DNA from: JAMZMI01 sp963848175
GTDB lineage: Bacteria > Bacteroidota > Bacteroidia > Cytophagales > Cyclobacteriaceae
Length of the DNA: 64,000 bases
Assembly: GCA_963848175.1 (NCBI GenBank)
Contig: CAWKCO010000011.1
Location: forward strand, 558,001 to 622,000
Direction: 5' to 3'
Shown: piece by piece, positions 18,684-27,102 of the stretch
How the letters are laid out: each line of letters starts with the position of its first letter
Position numbering within the stretch: the stretch's first letter is position 1
The notes under the pieces: generated by a model
Told to the model about the DNA's origin: nothing
Databases searched by the model: none
The model's input: the letters and a program-made list of their open reading frames with translations, nothing else
Position numbers and translations under genes: made by a program

Positions 18684-19368
18684 TGATCAATCCATCTGCA
18701 TGCTTAAGCTCAAATTTATCCAGCTTGATTCTGAATTTAACGGTCTGCTCCCCTTCCACATATTCATATTCTTTGTTCATCTCATAATTGAATACAGCTT
18801 GTGGAAGTGTGAATACATCTACTGCATAAGCCGCGTCGGCAGGTGTAAGCTGTGCAAGGATTTCCAGGCCATCCAGTGCAGAATCCCCCGATCCGCTATT
18901 AATGATCTCACATTGCTTTCCTATCTCCAAATCAAAGCTGCATTTGCCCTTTACCAATCCTCCAAGCACATTAAAATGCCCACCCACAACCCCTCGCATC
19001 CACACAGGGTTTGGTAGCGAAGCTTGCACCACTACAGCAGCCCCAATGGCCAGTATCTTGACATTTTTCTTTTTACCTAAAATTTTCACTCTGATACCTA
19101 TCTCTCCATCAAAGAAAGCATATGCTTGACCATTGGCATACCAGCCATCTATTCCTATTTGTCCTGAGCCTGCGCATTGCACATCTCCATAGTCTTTGAG
19201 CATCACATCAAAGCCCGCTCCCATATTAAAATGTCCGTAGAAGATCAAGAAATTCTTCTCCCCTGTATCAAAAGAAAAGCTAGCGCCAAAACCTACGCCT
19301 GCTCCATCAGCAAGTGCATTGAGTTCACTCATGTAATCCAAATCAATGTCTCCGACAAGTTTTTTCAC
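18658..19368 (-). CDS. Large unknown exported protein, glycine-rich core segment
   Basis: These 236 residues contain a striking glycine/aromatic core (YGHFNMGAGFDVMLKDYG, CAGSGQIGIDGWYANGQAY, VVGGHFNVLGGLVKGKC) ending in three spaced cysteines. The pattern suggests beta-structure at or outside the outer membrane. The GTG at 19,368 is internal; a proline run in the adjacent frame (PPPPDN) joins it to the upstream segment. Confidence 0.55.
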   Translation of the reverse strand: MKKLVGDIDLDYMSELNALADGAGVGFGASFSFDTGEKNFLIFYGHFNMGAGFDVMLKDYGDVQCAGSGQIGIDGWYANGQAYAFFDGEIGIRVKILGKKKNVKILAIGAAVVVQASLPNPVWMRGVVGGHFNVLGGLVKGKCSFDLEIGKQCEIINSGSGDSALDGLEILAQLTPADAAYAVDVFTLPQAVFNYEMNKEYEYVEGEQTVKFRIKLDKFELKHADGLINAHNKMER

Positions 19369-19700
19369 ATTATCTGGCGGAGGCGGAGTTTGGGCACTAC
19401 TGAGCCCATCACGAAATAAGCATCTGCGCGCATCATTCCCAAAATGGTCAGGTTGAAGCGATTTTCATACTCAGGTCTGCCGATATATACATACCACTGT
19501 TTGGGGTCGAAATGCATTACGGCTCTTCCTCCTCCAGTGATCAATCCTCCGGCTGCCTTTATATCGAGAAAAAAGGTCGCATGCAATGAAGGCTCATCAA
19601 AATTATAGACAATATTCACCTCTCCGTAAATGGAAGCGCCATCTCTGTTTTCGCCTATCACACTATTTGCTACCTCAGGTTTGTTATTGATCTCAGTCAT
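19365..19700 (-). CDS. Large unknown exported protein, segment
   Basis: This 111-residue segment (YGEVNIVYNFDEPSLHATFF; ADAYFVMGSVVPK) is broken at about 19,385, where the true frame goes into the proline-rich linker before the next core segment. Confidence 0.5.
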   Translation of the reverse strand: MTEINNKPEVANSVIGENRDGASIYGEVNIVYNFDEPSLHATFFLDIKAAGGLITGGGRAVMHFDPKQWYVYIGRPEYENRFNLTILGMMRADAYFVMGSVVPKLRLRQIM

Positions 19701-19749
19701 CCCTTTGGATTTTTCGGCCAGTTTTTTTGTTAGCTCTGCTACCTTTTCT

Positions 19750-20562
19750 TTACTCAGTCGCTGGCAAGTCGGACATTAAGGATGCTGTGCCCCTAAAAGA
19801 AATAGATTTCAATCCTCCTGAGGCTCGGAAAGCCATCTCAAACGCCACGGAGGCCTTCATCATTTTTTCATTGGCTCCAGCTAGTCCCATCATGGCCTTC
19901 ACTCCTAGTCCCACATTTTTGTCGGGTACATATCCCACGCCAGAAGAAGATTCTCCAATAGTGGAACCCGTGGCTCTTCCAGATTGAGCCATGTGATAAT
20001 AAGCCCCCCCACCAAGTTGATTCACGAAGACACCAGTGAAGATTCGCATGGTACTTCCTAGATCCACGAGCGCATCAGCATACCAAAACCGATAGCCATC
20101 CACACTTCCAAATACTGCTTTGGCGGTCGCCTTAATGGAGGTAAGCTCCAGTGTGACTGAGCCGGCAATTCCGGTACCATAGACCTTATCTTCTCGGAAG
20201 AAAATAATATCTCCAACAATGCCGACCGATCCTTTTTTAATATTCACCCCAAAGCGATTGATTTGGAGTTTTTTGAATCTGAATTTTAAATCCCCGTCTG
20301 TCTCTTCCTTGGGTGCAGATATGATTCTGAAACCACCTGTAGCCCCTAAGGCATCTCCACTTGCAGGAGTGAGTTGCAAAGTGATTTCCACATCGAAGAA
20401 GGTATCCTCATTGCTCAAGGTGCCTCCATCAAATTTGGTGATAGACAGAGGGAGACCTCCCATTCCAGAGCCAGACGAACCTAAGGAAAATGAGCCCACC
20501 TTTACATAAGGCCGAATACTCTGTATTTCTAAACCTTCAAACGTGATATCTTTAAGTTGCAA
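19750..20562 (-). CDS. Large unknown exported protein, segment
   Basis: This 270-residue segment has alternating polar and hydrophobic strands (FDVEITLQLTP, FRFKKLQINRFGVNIKKGS, YRFWYADALVDLGSTMRIFT) typical of secreted beta-rich domains. It is the longest readable part of the protein besides the C-terminus. There is no recognised domain. Confidence 0.55.
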   Translation of the reverse strand: MQLKDITFEGLEIQSIRPYVKVGSFSLGSSGSGMGGLPLSITKFDGGTLSNEDTFFDVEITLQLTPASGDALGATGGFRIISAPKEETDGDLKFRFKKLQINRFGVNIKKGSVGIVGDIIFFREDKVYGTGIAGSVTLELTSIKATAKAVFGSVDGYRFWYADALVDLGSTMRIFTGVFVNQLGGGAYYHMAQSGRATGSTIGESSSGVGYVPDKNVGLGVKAMMGLAGANEKMMKASVAFEMAFRASGGLKSISFRGTASLMSDLPATE

Positions 20563-20898
20563 GTTTTTACTCGCATTGCGTCCAAGACCCCATCATCGGA
20601 TTTCAGTCCAATGTTCATATTCATTTTCCCATTGAGATGGGCTTTAGGACGAAACTGGCCATCTACAATACTTATGTCCAAATAAGAGGAAGGATAAATC
20701 ACGGCTTTGGCTTTCCATAGATCCAAGTTGAGCTCCTTCAGCATTGGACACAGTGAATAAAAAACCTCCACCTGGGTGGATCATTCCGGTATAATAAAGA
20801 GTGTTTTGGCTTAGGAGTTTGCTTTTTCTGTTTTCCTTCTTTTTCTCTTTTGTATTGATAGGAATATCAATACTTCCTTGAAATCTAATATTACTCAC
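20529..20898 (-). pseudogene. Large unknown exported protein, twice-shifted segment
   Basis: Two overlapping frames (20,644-20,898 and 20,529-20,771) together read VSNIRFQGSIDIPINTKEK..., TLYYTGMIHPGGGFLFTVSN, AELNLDLWKAKAVIYPSS and AHLNGKMNMNIGLKSDDG. They are joined by a frameshift near 20,735. Confidence 0.45.
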
Positions 20899-21493
20899 TT
20901 CATTGGCTAGAAGGGCGATATGAATATCATCGAGAGAAAGGACCAGTTGCCCATCTTCCCTTTTCCAACGGTATCAGATTTGTTGAGCAGAGACAAAGCC
21001 GGAAAAGCCCATATTGTCTATGATCATTTGCTGCCTAACAAAGTGATCGGGAACTTTCTCCTTCAGTTTCTCCTTTGGTATCAAATGCACCAGGCAAAGT
21101 GGATGGTAAGGCTCCTGATATAGAGTCCACGCCAAAGCTGCGGATTGCCTAGAGGTAAATATATGGTGACTGGCTTTGATAGGGTTGTAGGAAAAATTAC
21201 GCCGGAAGCATTCTGTGTATCACTCCAGTCAATGATCCCACATTCTCTGCGCGAAAGGAAAAATCATCAAGCCCAGTCACAGCAAAGGGGATTGTAACCT
21301 CCATCAGCAGATCATTCCAATCGGTAAGAACGGTAGTGAAGCCAGCTTCCAGCCGTTCTTTCAGGTATAATTTTGATTGGCGCTATCTATAGGTACTAGT
21401 AAATCCCGGGAAAAAATCACTCCGATATCTGATCTCCCATTTGCAAAAAGCCTTTGCAGTCAAATTCTACAAAAGTTTTTCTATCGCTGGTCT

Positions 21494-22081
21494 TTACATA
21501 AATCTGGCTTTTTTCCCTTCTTCATTTTTTTTATAATCGCCTATCAGGTATAGCACTGCCTCACTGACCACTCCTCCCTCTTGGGAGTATTTGGCTCTGC
21601 CTTGGAAATGAGAGTTACCCACGTTGGGCGCTTCGAAGAGCATAGAAGCATGCAAGAAGGTCTCGTCCCCGATCACTTCCAAGCTATCCACCATAATCAT
21701 ATACCGCAATACGCCTATGGTTTTTGTCGATCCCGATGGGCAAACTGGGCCAGCGCTTTTTATCTTGGAATTGTTGGCCTTTTGGCAATGCGATTTTCAG
21801 ATAATTACTTTTTTGAAGGTTTCCTTTTCCACTCTTTGCGCGTGCTGCGTCTACAAGCGGATCCTGTGGAAGTGCATCAGAGAATACATCTTTTGATGTA
21901 GAGGAGCATAGGGATGTCGCGAAGGGATCCATGCTGCAAAAAGTGGCATTTGTTCGGGAGATGTTATTTGAAAGATCTTTGGGGGGGTGGTAGGTGTCGG
22001 GCTTTTCTGGTATTTGCGTGTAGGGCCGTGATGGAAAGCATCTACACAGGTTGCAAATAGCAATCGAAAAAATTTCTTCAC
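21494..22081 (-). pseudogene. Large unknown exported protein, N-terminal segments
   Basis: A signal-like N-terminus (VKKFFRLLFATC) is followed across several frame changes by a Ser/Asp-rich stretch (SMDPFATSLCSSTSKDVFSD), KGNLQKSNYLKIALPKGQQF and HASMLFEAPNVGNSHFQGRA. Breaks fall near 21,930 and 21,700. No intact start-to-stop frame exists here. Confidence 0.4.
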
Positions 22082-22140
22082 ATTGACGGCATTTATTAGG
22101 TGCGAAACGGGCAATCAACCGCTAAAGAAGAATAAGATCT

Positions 22141-22270
22141 AACAAGTGGCGGCAGCAATTAAATGCAATTTAGGGCATTCCGAGTAATTAACCTCGAATG
22201 GTTAAAGACAAAATACAAATGGTTCTAATAAAAGTGATATGATTTTTTTTTAGAGATAATGGCTTATTTA
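22141..22270. repeat. Dispersed upstream repeat, copy A
   Basis: This is a 130-bp element starting AACAAGTGGCGGCAG on the plus strand. It is closely similar along its length to copy B at 24,141-24,268 (shared words TGCAATTTAG, GGTTAAA, TTCTAATAAAAGTGATA, TTTTTTTAGAGATA). It lies just upstream of the minus-strand unknown surface gene. Confidence 0.8.
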
Positions 22271-22482
22271 ATGACCATACGTGACTCGGAAGATCAATTG
22301 ATCATTCCTTTTAAGATGATCAGTTTGGGTAAACCATGGGAAATATGGAAAAGTACAGATACTCAAAATTCGCTACAGAGGTTTACCAAAAGCAGCCTCT
22401 CTGGACGATATTACACTCACAAAACAGCCTTTTAGTCTTTTTAGTGAGTGGTACGATTGACAAAATACTGTATTAAGAAAAT

Positions 22483-22516
22483 CCCAGCCAGGGAGATAAA
22501 CCATCTCGATGGCTAG
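22483..22516 (-). terminator. Probable terminator of the BspA-like gene
   Basis: On the minus strand AGCCATCGAGA pairs with TCTCCCTGGCT across a 7-base loop with a two-base mismatch. It is followed by GGGATTTTCTT. It lies 13-46 bases past the stop at 22,529. Confidence 0.5.
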
Positions 22517-22528
22517 GAATTGTATCCC

Positions 22529-23668
22529 CTAGTTTTTAGCGAAGCAACCTCGTGTTGGTACCTGATCTGGGGTAAGACCAGAGTTTTTCCCGAAATCCGA
22601 ACATAATGTTACCTTGTCAGTAGCCCAGCCAGAAAGATCCTGACTGAAAGCGTCTGCGAAATGAAACATGAAGTTCATGTCAGTCACTCCACTCACATCC
22701 CAACCGCCAAGATCTTGGTCGAAAGTGTTTGCAGCGAAAAACATTAAACCCATAGTAGTAACCTTACTCACATCCCAACCGCCAATATCTTGATCAAAAA
22801 CGGTAGCTTTTCCAAACATCAACCGCATATTAGTGACGCTACTTACATCCCAATCACTAATATCTTGATTAAAAGCTATTGCTTTATTAAACATCTCTTC
22901 CATTTGAGTCACGCTATTCACATCCCAATCGCCAATATCTTGATTAAAAGCACTCGCCTTATAAAACACTCTATACATAGTAGTTACCTTACTCACATCC
23001 CAGTCGCCAATGTCTTGATTGAAAGACTCAGCATCACCAAATATTACGGCTATATTTGTTACTCCACTCACATCCCAGTCTCCAATGTCTTGATTGAAAG
23101 CACTGGCGCCATAAAACATTGCCTGCATATTAGTTACCCTACTCACATCCCAGTCACTTATGTCTCCATTGAAAGTACTAGCGTCACGAAACATTCCCTG
23201 CATATTAATCACTCTACTGACATCCCAGTCACTTATGTCTCCATTGAATGAACGAGCGTTATCAAACATGCCAACCATATTATTCACATTATCTAAGTTA
23301 GGTAAGTCAATTGTGTTGTAAGTGAGATTAGTACAATCGGCAAAAGAACCCTCCATGCTCTTCCATTGAATATTTCCCCAAGATTCAATCGTCTGCATTT
23401 TTTTCACATCGTCTTTAGGGGCATTAAAGGAACCATCATTGTACATCGCAGGAAAAGCACCCCTTATCTGCACGGTATACGTACCTGCGCTGGCATATCG
23501 GTGGGTAGCGTCTGTCTTTTGATTAATCGCAGTTTTGCCATCCCCCCAATCTATCTGATAATCGTATCCAGTAATATTCGGATTGGTATATATGGTAATG
23601 CTTTCAGAAGGCTCTGTCGTTTGCCAAGTAGTAATAAATGGATCATCACCCAAAAATGCAACGCTCAC
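22529..23668 (-). CDS. BspA-like (DUF285) repeat surface lipoprotein, main part
   Basis: This frame has 379 residues. After an Ig-like/PKD-type region (YDYQIDWGDGKTAINQ, HRYASAGTYTVQIRG) come eight to nine tandem 25-residue repeats of the form AFNQDIGDWDVSxVTNMxxMF, the DUF285/BspA-like leucine-rich fold found in host- or surface-binding proteins. The DNA is a 75-bp tandem array. The Met at 23,668 is internal; the gene really begins at 24,022 and is broken between 23,690 and 23,820. Loss or gain of repeat units by slippage is likely. Confidence 0.85.
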   Translation of the reverse strand: MSVAFLGDDPFITTWQTTEPSESITIYTNPNITGYDYQIDWGDGKTAINQKTDATHRYASAGTYTVQIRGAFPAMYNDGSFNAPKDDVKKMQTIESWGNIQWKSMEGSFADCTNLTYNTIDLPNLDNVNNMVGMFDNARSFNGDISDWDVSRVINMQGMFRDASTFNGDISDWDVSRVTNMQAMFYGASAFNQDIGDWDVSGVTNIAVIFGDAESFNQDIGDWDVSKVTTMYRVFYKASAFNQDIGDWDVNSVTQMEEMFNKAIAFNQDISDWDVSSVTNMRLMFGKATVFDQDIGGWDVSKVTTMGLMFFAANTFDQDLGGWDVSGVTDMNFMFHFADAFSQDLSGWATDKVTLCSDFGKNSGLTPDQVPTRGCFAKN

Positions 23669-23785
23669 GGTGTATGCTGCCGTGCTACCGTCTGAGGCGG
23701 TCGCAGTATAAATAACAGGATTTGAAAAATCCTGTGCTCTCTTGCCGGACTCACGGTCGCATCGTCAGAGACGCAATATTGGGCT

Positions 23786-24022
23786 TTAATTCGGTGATAA
23801 CCTGACCGAAAGGAAAACGGCTAGTATTGTTTTTTCATCTTCATTGATGATTGCAGCCACGGGAGAAACTAGATTAGGATTATCTGCCGTGGTAAATCCA
23901 AATCTAAATATCACCTTCTCGTCGCTTTGTGGTATAGCGGGTTCTTCATCCTTGCAACTTGTGAAGCTTACAATCGCAAAAAGCAGGCAGAGTCCTGTGA
24001 GTTTTAATAGGGCGTTTTTCAT
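23786..24022 (-). CDS. BspA-like lipoprotein, N-terminal piece
   Basis: The start at 24,022 gives a lipoprotein signal (MKNALLKLTGLCLLFAIVSF then TSCKDEE, with the lipobox cysteine at about residue 23). The first domain (VIFRFGFTTADNPNLVSPVA) is a cadherin-like fold often seen in front of DUF285 repeats in Bacteroidota. Translation runs out of frame at about 23,820 (VFLSVRLSPN). In the other frames the domain continues (FGQVITELKPNIAS; DDATVSPA; QDFSNPVIYTATASDGS) into the main part, so at least two indels split the gene. Confidence 0.75.
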   Translation of the reverse strand: MKNALLKLTGLCLLFAIVSFTSCKDEEPAIPQSDEKVIFRFGFTTADNPNLVSPVAAIINEDEKTILAVFLSVRLSPN

Positions 24023-24140
24023 ATCTAATGTATTACTGGTTCTTGCCGTAAAGCTAATAAATCATGCTGAGTGATCGGCTGTCAATAAAATGTATTCTTG
24101 TTTTTGGGTGGGTAGGAGCATGCCTTTATATGTTAGTTTT

Positions 24141-24268
24141 AACAAATGGCGGCAGTATTCAATTGCAATTTAGACCAAATCACCATAATTATCGACAAAC
24201 GGTTAAATACAAAACACAAATGATTCTAATAAAAGTGATAGGATTTTTTTTAGAGATAGTGGTTTATT
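24141..24268. repeat. Dispersed upstream repeat, copy B
   Basis: This copy begins AACAAATGGCGGCAGT and matches copy A (22,141) over about 128 bp and copy C (35,978) over the first about 37 bp. It is about 120 bases upstream of the BspA-like lipoprotein start on the minus strand. Confidence 0.8.
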
Positions 24269-24339
24269 GTATGGATTTCAATAATGAAGTAGTGTCCCGA
24301 TCGTACATCTTATCCAGGATTCGTTAGGATTGAAAATCA

Positions 24340-24893
24340 AGCTCTGCATATTTTCAGAAAACGAGGACTTTTCGATTCCGCGAATTACCTACATTCTTTG
24401 ATATAATAAAGGGTTTGGATGCCAGCAAGAGGAAATAAAGCTGATCAATAAGGGCAAACTAAAGCACACCTGCTGAAGAGCTGCTCGCAGGGAGAAATTG
24501 TTACTCCCCTTTTTCGAGACAGGAGATCAAAAAGCTATGCGCATGCGCTAGTAAGAGGGAGAAATAGATTGAATCTGTGAAAAGGAGGAGAGCTGAGAAA
24601 GCAGCGGAAATCTTTCATGTTTTGAAGAAACAAAATCAGTTGATCGAGTTCAGGGATATTTTTATTGGAGCAACAGCTCTTGCCCATGAATTTCCTCTTA
24701 AAACGCTAAACCTCAAGCATTTTAGCCGAATACCTGACCTTCAACTTATCTAAATCTAACACTCATTTATGGAGCTTGGCAGCACGCTTTAATATTGGAA
24801 ATGGTGGCGGCCTACCTTTTGGTGAATATTCATTTTAGTGAAATCGTAGATGGTAATAGAGAGCGTTGTTAGGAAATTTTTGAAGGAGTGATG
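24340..24893. repeat. Duplicated toxin-antitoxin remnant block, copy 1
   Basis: About 550 bp here are nearly identical to 26,032-26,280 joined to 28,858-29,168. The block contains a PIN-toxin 3' end (FRKRGLFDSANYLHSLI in the plus frame), an antitoxin-like scrap and a VapC C-terminus. It shows that a segment starting inside the PIN toxin was duplicated around the surviving toxin-antitoxin pair. Confidence 0.8.
24577..24753 (+). pseudogene. VapC-type PIN toxin, C-terminal remnant (copy 1)
   Basis: An open stretch of 58 codons ends in a typical VapC tail: RDIFIGATALAHEF, then TLNLKHFSRIPDLQLI. The N-terminal half with the first PIN acidic residues is gone. A second copy lies beside the IS21 element at 28,859-29,032. 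Confidence 0.65.
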
Positions 24894-25079
24894 GTGGCTC
24901 GTGAGGAGATGAAACTGATCAATAAGGCAAACTAAAGGGTACATCCGCTAAAGAGTTGCCACTAGGAGCGATACCTGTTTTTCGACTTATTTTTAGCATA
25001 TTTCATCTACTTGCCTTGCAATTTGAACTTACTTTCGTTTATTTCGATTATTAAGATTAACTATTCCTACAAGATATCG

Positions 25080-25541
25080 ATGGTCATGGAAACTTTTGAA
25101 GAAATTAGAAAGCCGAGTAAAGAAGAACAAGAAGCTAGCTTTGAAATCATATGATGCTTTGGCTACAGTTTTGAGTGAACTTCGTTCTTCCAATCCAGAA
25201 ATTGAGATCGAAGAAACTAATGATAGAATTAAGATTCCTCTCAATGCACTAAAGCTTCTGGCTAAAATTCTTAAGGTTACAAGCCAAGGCAAGCCCATTT
25301 CTATTGTTCCAATCGCCACAGAAATGACTACTCAATCTGCTGCGGAGCTAATAGGTACTCACGACCACACTTGGTTAAACTACTTGAAAATGGAGAAATT
25401 AGTTTCACCAAAATCGGAAAGCACAGAAGGGTAATGTATGAAGATGTAATTGAATACAAGAAGAAAATGAAGGCTAATCAGGAACGGCTCATTGAGGAGA
25501 TTATGCGTTCGGATGAAGCATTAGGGCTTTATGATTCATAG
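25080..25541 (+). pseudogene. Excisionase-like antitoxin of a PIN-domain TA pair, two frameshifts
   Basis: The repaired reading is METFEEIRKPSKEEQEA, then SYDALATVLSELRSSNPEIE, IVPIATEMTTQSAAELIG, then PHLVKLLENGEISFTKIG, RRVMYEDVIEYKKKM and GLYDS. This is the MerR/excisionase-type helix-turn-helix antitoxin that pairs with PIN_3 toxins. Frame changes fall near 25,145 and 25,365. The stop (25,541) overlaps the toxin start (25,531), the usual coupling of such operons. Confidence 0.7.
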
Positions 25542-26102
25542 TGTTCGATTCACCTGTGTTCTGGATACAAACATCATGTATCCCATCAACAGTTGGCGAC
25601 TTGCTATTTTGGTTTGCAAGATATGATCTCTATACACCTAAATGGAGTAAGCATATCTTCGATGAATGGGCCGATGTAATGAGGAGAAAGGGCTTATCAG
25701 AAACGGATATCTCTAAAGGAACCGACAAAGCCAATCAGGCATTCCCTGATGCGCTTGTCGAAAATTATGAACCACTGATCAGTGGCTTAGAGCTACCGGA
25801 TGAAAAGGATAATCACGTCTTGGCTGCAGCCATAAAAACCAACGCCAATGTGATAGTCACCAACAATTTAAAGGACTTCCCTAACGATGCTTCTTATTTT
25901 ATCAAGATTTGGTTTCAGCCACAAAAAATCCCGATGATTTTGTAACTGACACAATTGATCTTAATCCTAAGCAAGCGGTGGTGGCATTTAAAAGGCTTGT
26001 GCTAAACAGGAGAATCCCGATTTAGATGAATATCAGGTTCTGGATATTTTCAGAAAACGAGGACTTTTCGATTCCGCGAATTACCTACATTCTTTGATAT
26101 AA
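25531..26102 (+). pseudogene. PIN-domain (PIN_3-like) toxin, at least two frameshifts
   Basis: The repaired reading starts MIHSVRFTCVLDTNIMYPIN and continues DLLFWFARYDLYTPKWSKHI, ELPDEKDNHVLAAAIKTNAN, VIVTNNLKDFPND, PDDFVTDTIDLNPKQAVVAF and FRKRGLFDSANYLHSLI. Asp in VLDTN, Asp in LPDEKD and the TNN..DF motif are the PIN nuclease acidic and active-site positions; such toxins cut RNA. The part 25,541-25,945 is open. Breaks near 25,590 and 25,900 separate the head and tail. Confidence 0.7.
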
Positions 26103-26280
26103 TAAAGAGTTTGGATGCCCGCGAGCGGAAATAAAGCTGATCAATAAGGGCAAACTAAAGGGTACACCCGCTAAAGAGCTGCTGGCTTAGAGAAATGATT
26201 ACTCCTCTTTTTCAGACAGGAGATCAAAAAGCTATGCGCATGCGCTAGTAAGAGGGAGAAATAGATTGAATCTGTAAAAA
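26032..26280. repeat. Duplicated toxin-antitoxin remnant block, copy 2, left half
   Basis: This is the same sequence as 24,340-24,580. Here it is continuous with the surviving PIN toxin, which it ends, and then carries the antitoxin-like scrap EIKLINKGKLKGTPAKELLA. It is interrupted by the IS21 element; the right half resumes at 28,858. Confidence 0.8.
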
Positions 26281-26358
26281 GTCGCTATTTCGGTCAGACC
26301 GTGCCACCCGTTTCAGTGTAAGTGTGCCACTTTAAGAGTCCTGTAATTTTAGTAAAAA

Positions 26359-27090
26359 TTATTGTTTGATCATTCCTTTTCTTAATGATTCTCCGGAGAG
26401 ATTTATCCTGTGCGAAGAGTTGACTAACCGGTCTAAGATCGCATCTGCTATAGTGCTTTCACCTATGATGTCGTACCATGCCGATACTGGTATCTGAGAA
26501 GAGATTATTGTTGATGATTTGGTATGTCGCTCATCTATAATATCCATGAGTACCTCTCTAGATGTGTTATCCATGGATTGAAGACCAAAATCATCAAGGA
26601 GTAACAGTTTTGCCGAAGAGATCGTTTTAAGCTCCTTGATATAGGTACCGTCTACTTTGGCTAATTTCATTTTGTTAAAGAGCCTTGCTGTGACATGATA
26701 AATGGCACTATAGCCCCGCAAACAGGCTTGTCTGCCAATAGCTTCACTCAAGTAGCTCTTTCCTACACCAGAAGACCCAGTGATGATAAGGTTCTCTTTT
26801 TGTTCGATAAACTGTAGGGTGATCAGCCGACCGAACATATTTTTATCCAAGTTTCTGTTCTCTGAGAAGATGATATCTTCTACACTAGCCTGCTGCTTAA
26901 AACTGGCTTTTTGCATCAAGCGAGCTGTTTTCTTGTTTTCTCGGTCTTCCCACTCACAGTCTGTGAGTAAAGTTAGGTACTCGTCGATGGTGTACTTACT
27001 GCACAGGTTATTGGCCAAGTTTTGACGGTGCATATTCGCCATGGCACTTAGCCTCATACTGGTTAATTTTTCAATAGTTTGATTATTCAT
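26359..27090 (-). CDS. istB: IS21 helper ATPase IstB
   Basis: The 243-residue AAA+ protein has Walker A GSSGVGKSYLSEAIG (about residues 101-115) and Walker B LLLLDDFG (about 160-167), plus the IS21-type N-terminus (MNNQTIEKLTSMRLSAMA). IstB assembles on target DNA and selects the insertion site for IstA. It starts 12 bases after the istA stop. The reading frame is intact. Confidence 0.93.
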   Translation of the reverse strand: MNNQTIEKLTSMRLSAMANMHRQNLANNLCSKYTIDEYLTLLTDCEWEDRENKKTARLMQKASFKQQASVEDIIFSENRNLDKNMFGRLITLQFIEQKENLIITGSSGVGKSYLSEAIGRQACLRGYSAIYHVTARLFNKMKLAKVDGTYIKELKTISSAKLLLLDDFGLQSMDNTSREVLMDIIDERHTKSSTIISSQIPVSAWYDIIGESTIADAILDRLVNSSHRINLSGESLRKGMIKQ

Positions 27091-27102
27091 GTCTGTAATT
27101 GT

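Larger units (their letters stand above)
17430..22081 (-). pseudogene. Large exported protein of unknown family, whole span, about ten frameshifts
   Basis: Read together, this is about 4.65 kb (roughly 1550 residues). The likely start is the GTG at 22,081 (VKKFFRLLFATC, a signal-like N-terminus) or a nearby codon lost to an indel. The protein is rich in glycine and beta-strand-type alternation, with a conserved-looking core around 18,660-20,560. I do not recognise a family and assign no function. It heads the surface operon and its promoter region carries the dispersed element at 22,141. The interval 20,900-21,490 is coding-like but split over frames. The segments below are the parts readable without repair. 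Confidence 0.6.
22082..22528. other. Intergenic region with repeat copy A and a 54-codon open frame
   Basis: This interval separates the unknown surface gene from the BspA-like gene. It holds the dispersed repeat (22,141-22,270), a probable terminator (22,483-22,516) and a plus-strand open frame of 54 codons (22,271-22,435, beginning MTIRDSEDQLIIPF) with no recognised relatives and no clear ribosome-binding site. I do not call that frame a gene. Confidence 0.5.
24023..25079. other. Intergenic region with repeat copy B and toxin-antitoxin remnants
   Basis: This kilobase has no intact gene. It holds the dispersed repeat copy B, the 3' end of a PIN-toxin gene copy (24,340-24,410), an antitoxin-like remnant (24,440-24,490), a VapC C-terminal remnant (24,577-24,753) and a further antitoxin-like remnant (24,905-24,960). 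Confidence 0.7.

Noticed and set aside
22271..22435. 54-codon plus-strand frame
   Set aside because: It has no ribosome-binding site, no relatives recognised and starts at the edge of the dispersed repeat; probably chance.
22790..23251. 153-codon plus-strand frame with His/Ile-rich repeats
   Set aside because: It is the reverse reading of the BspA tandem repeats; its periodicity comes from the 75-bp units.
22600..23280. CRISPR-like direct repeats
   Set aside because: The 75-bp units are contiguous coding repeats (DUF285) without unique spacers or cas genes.
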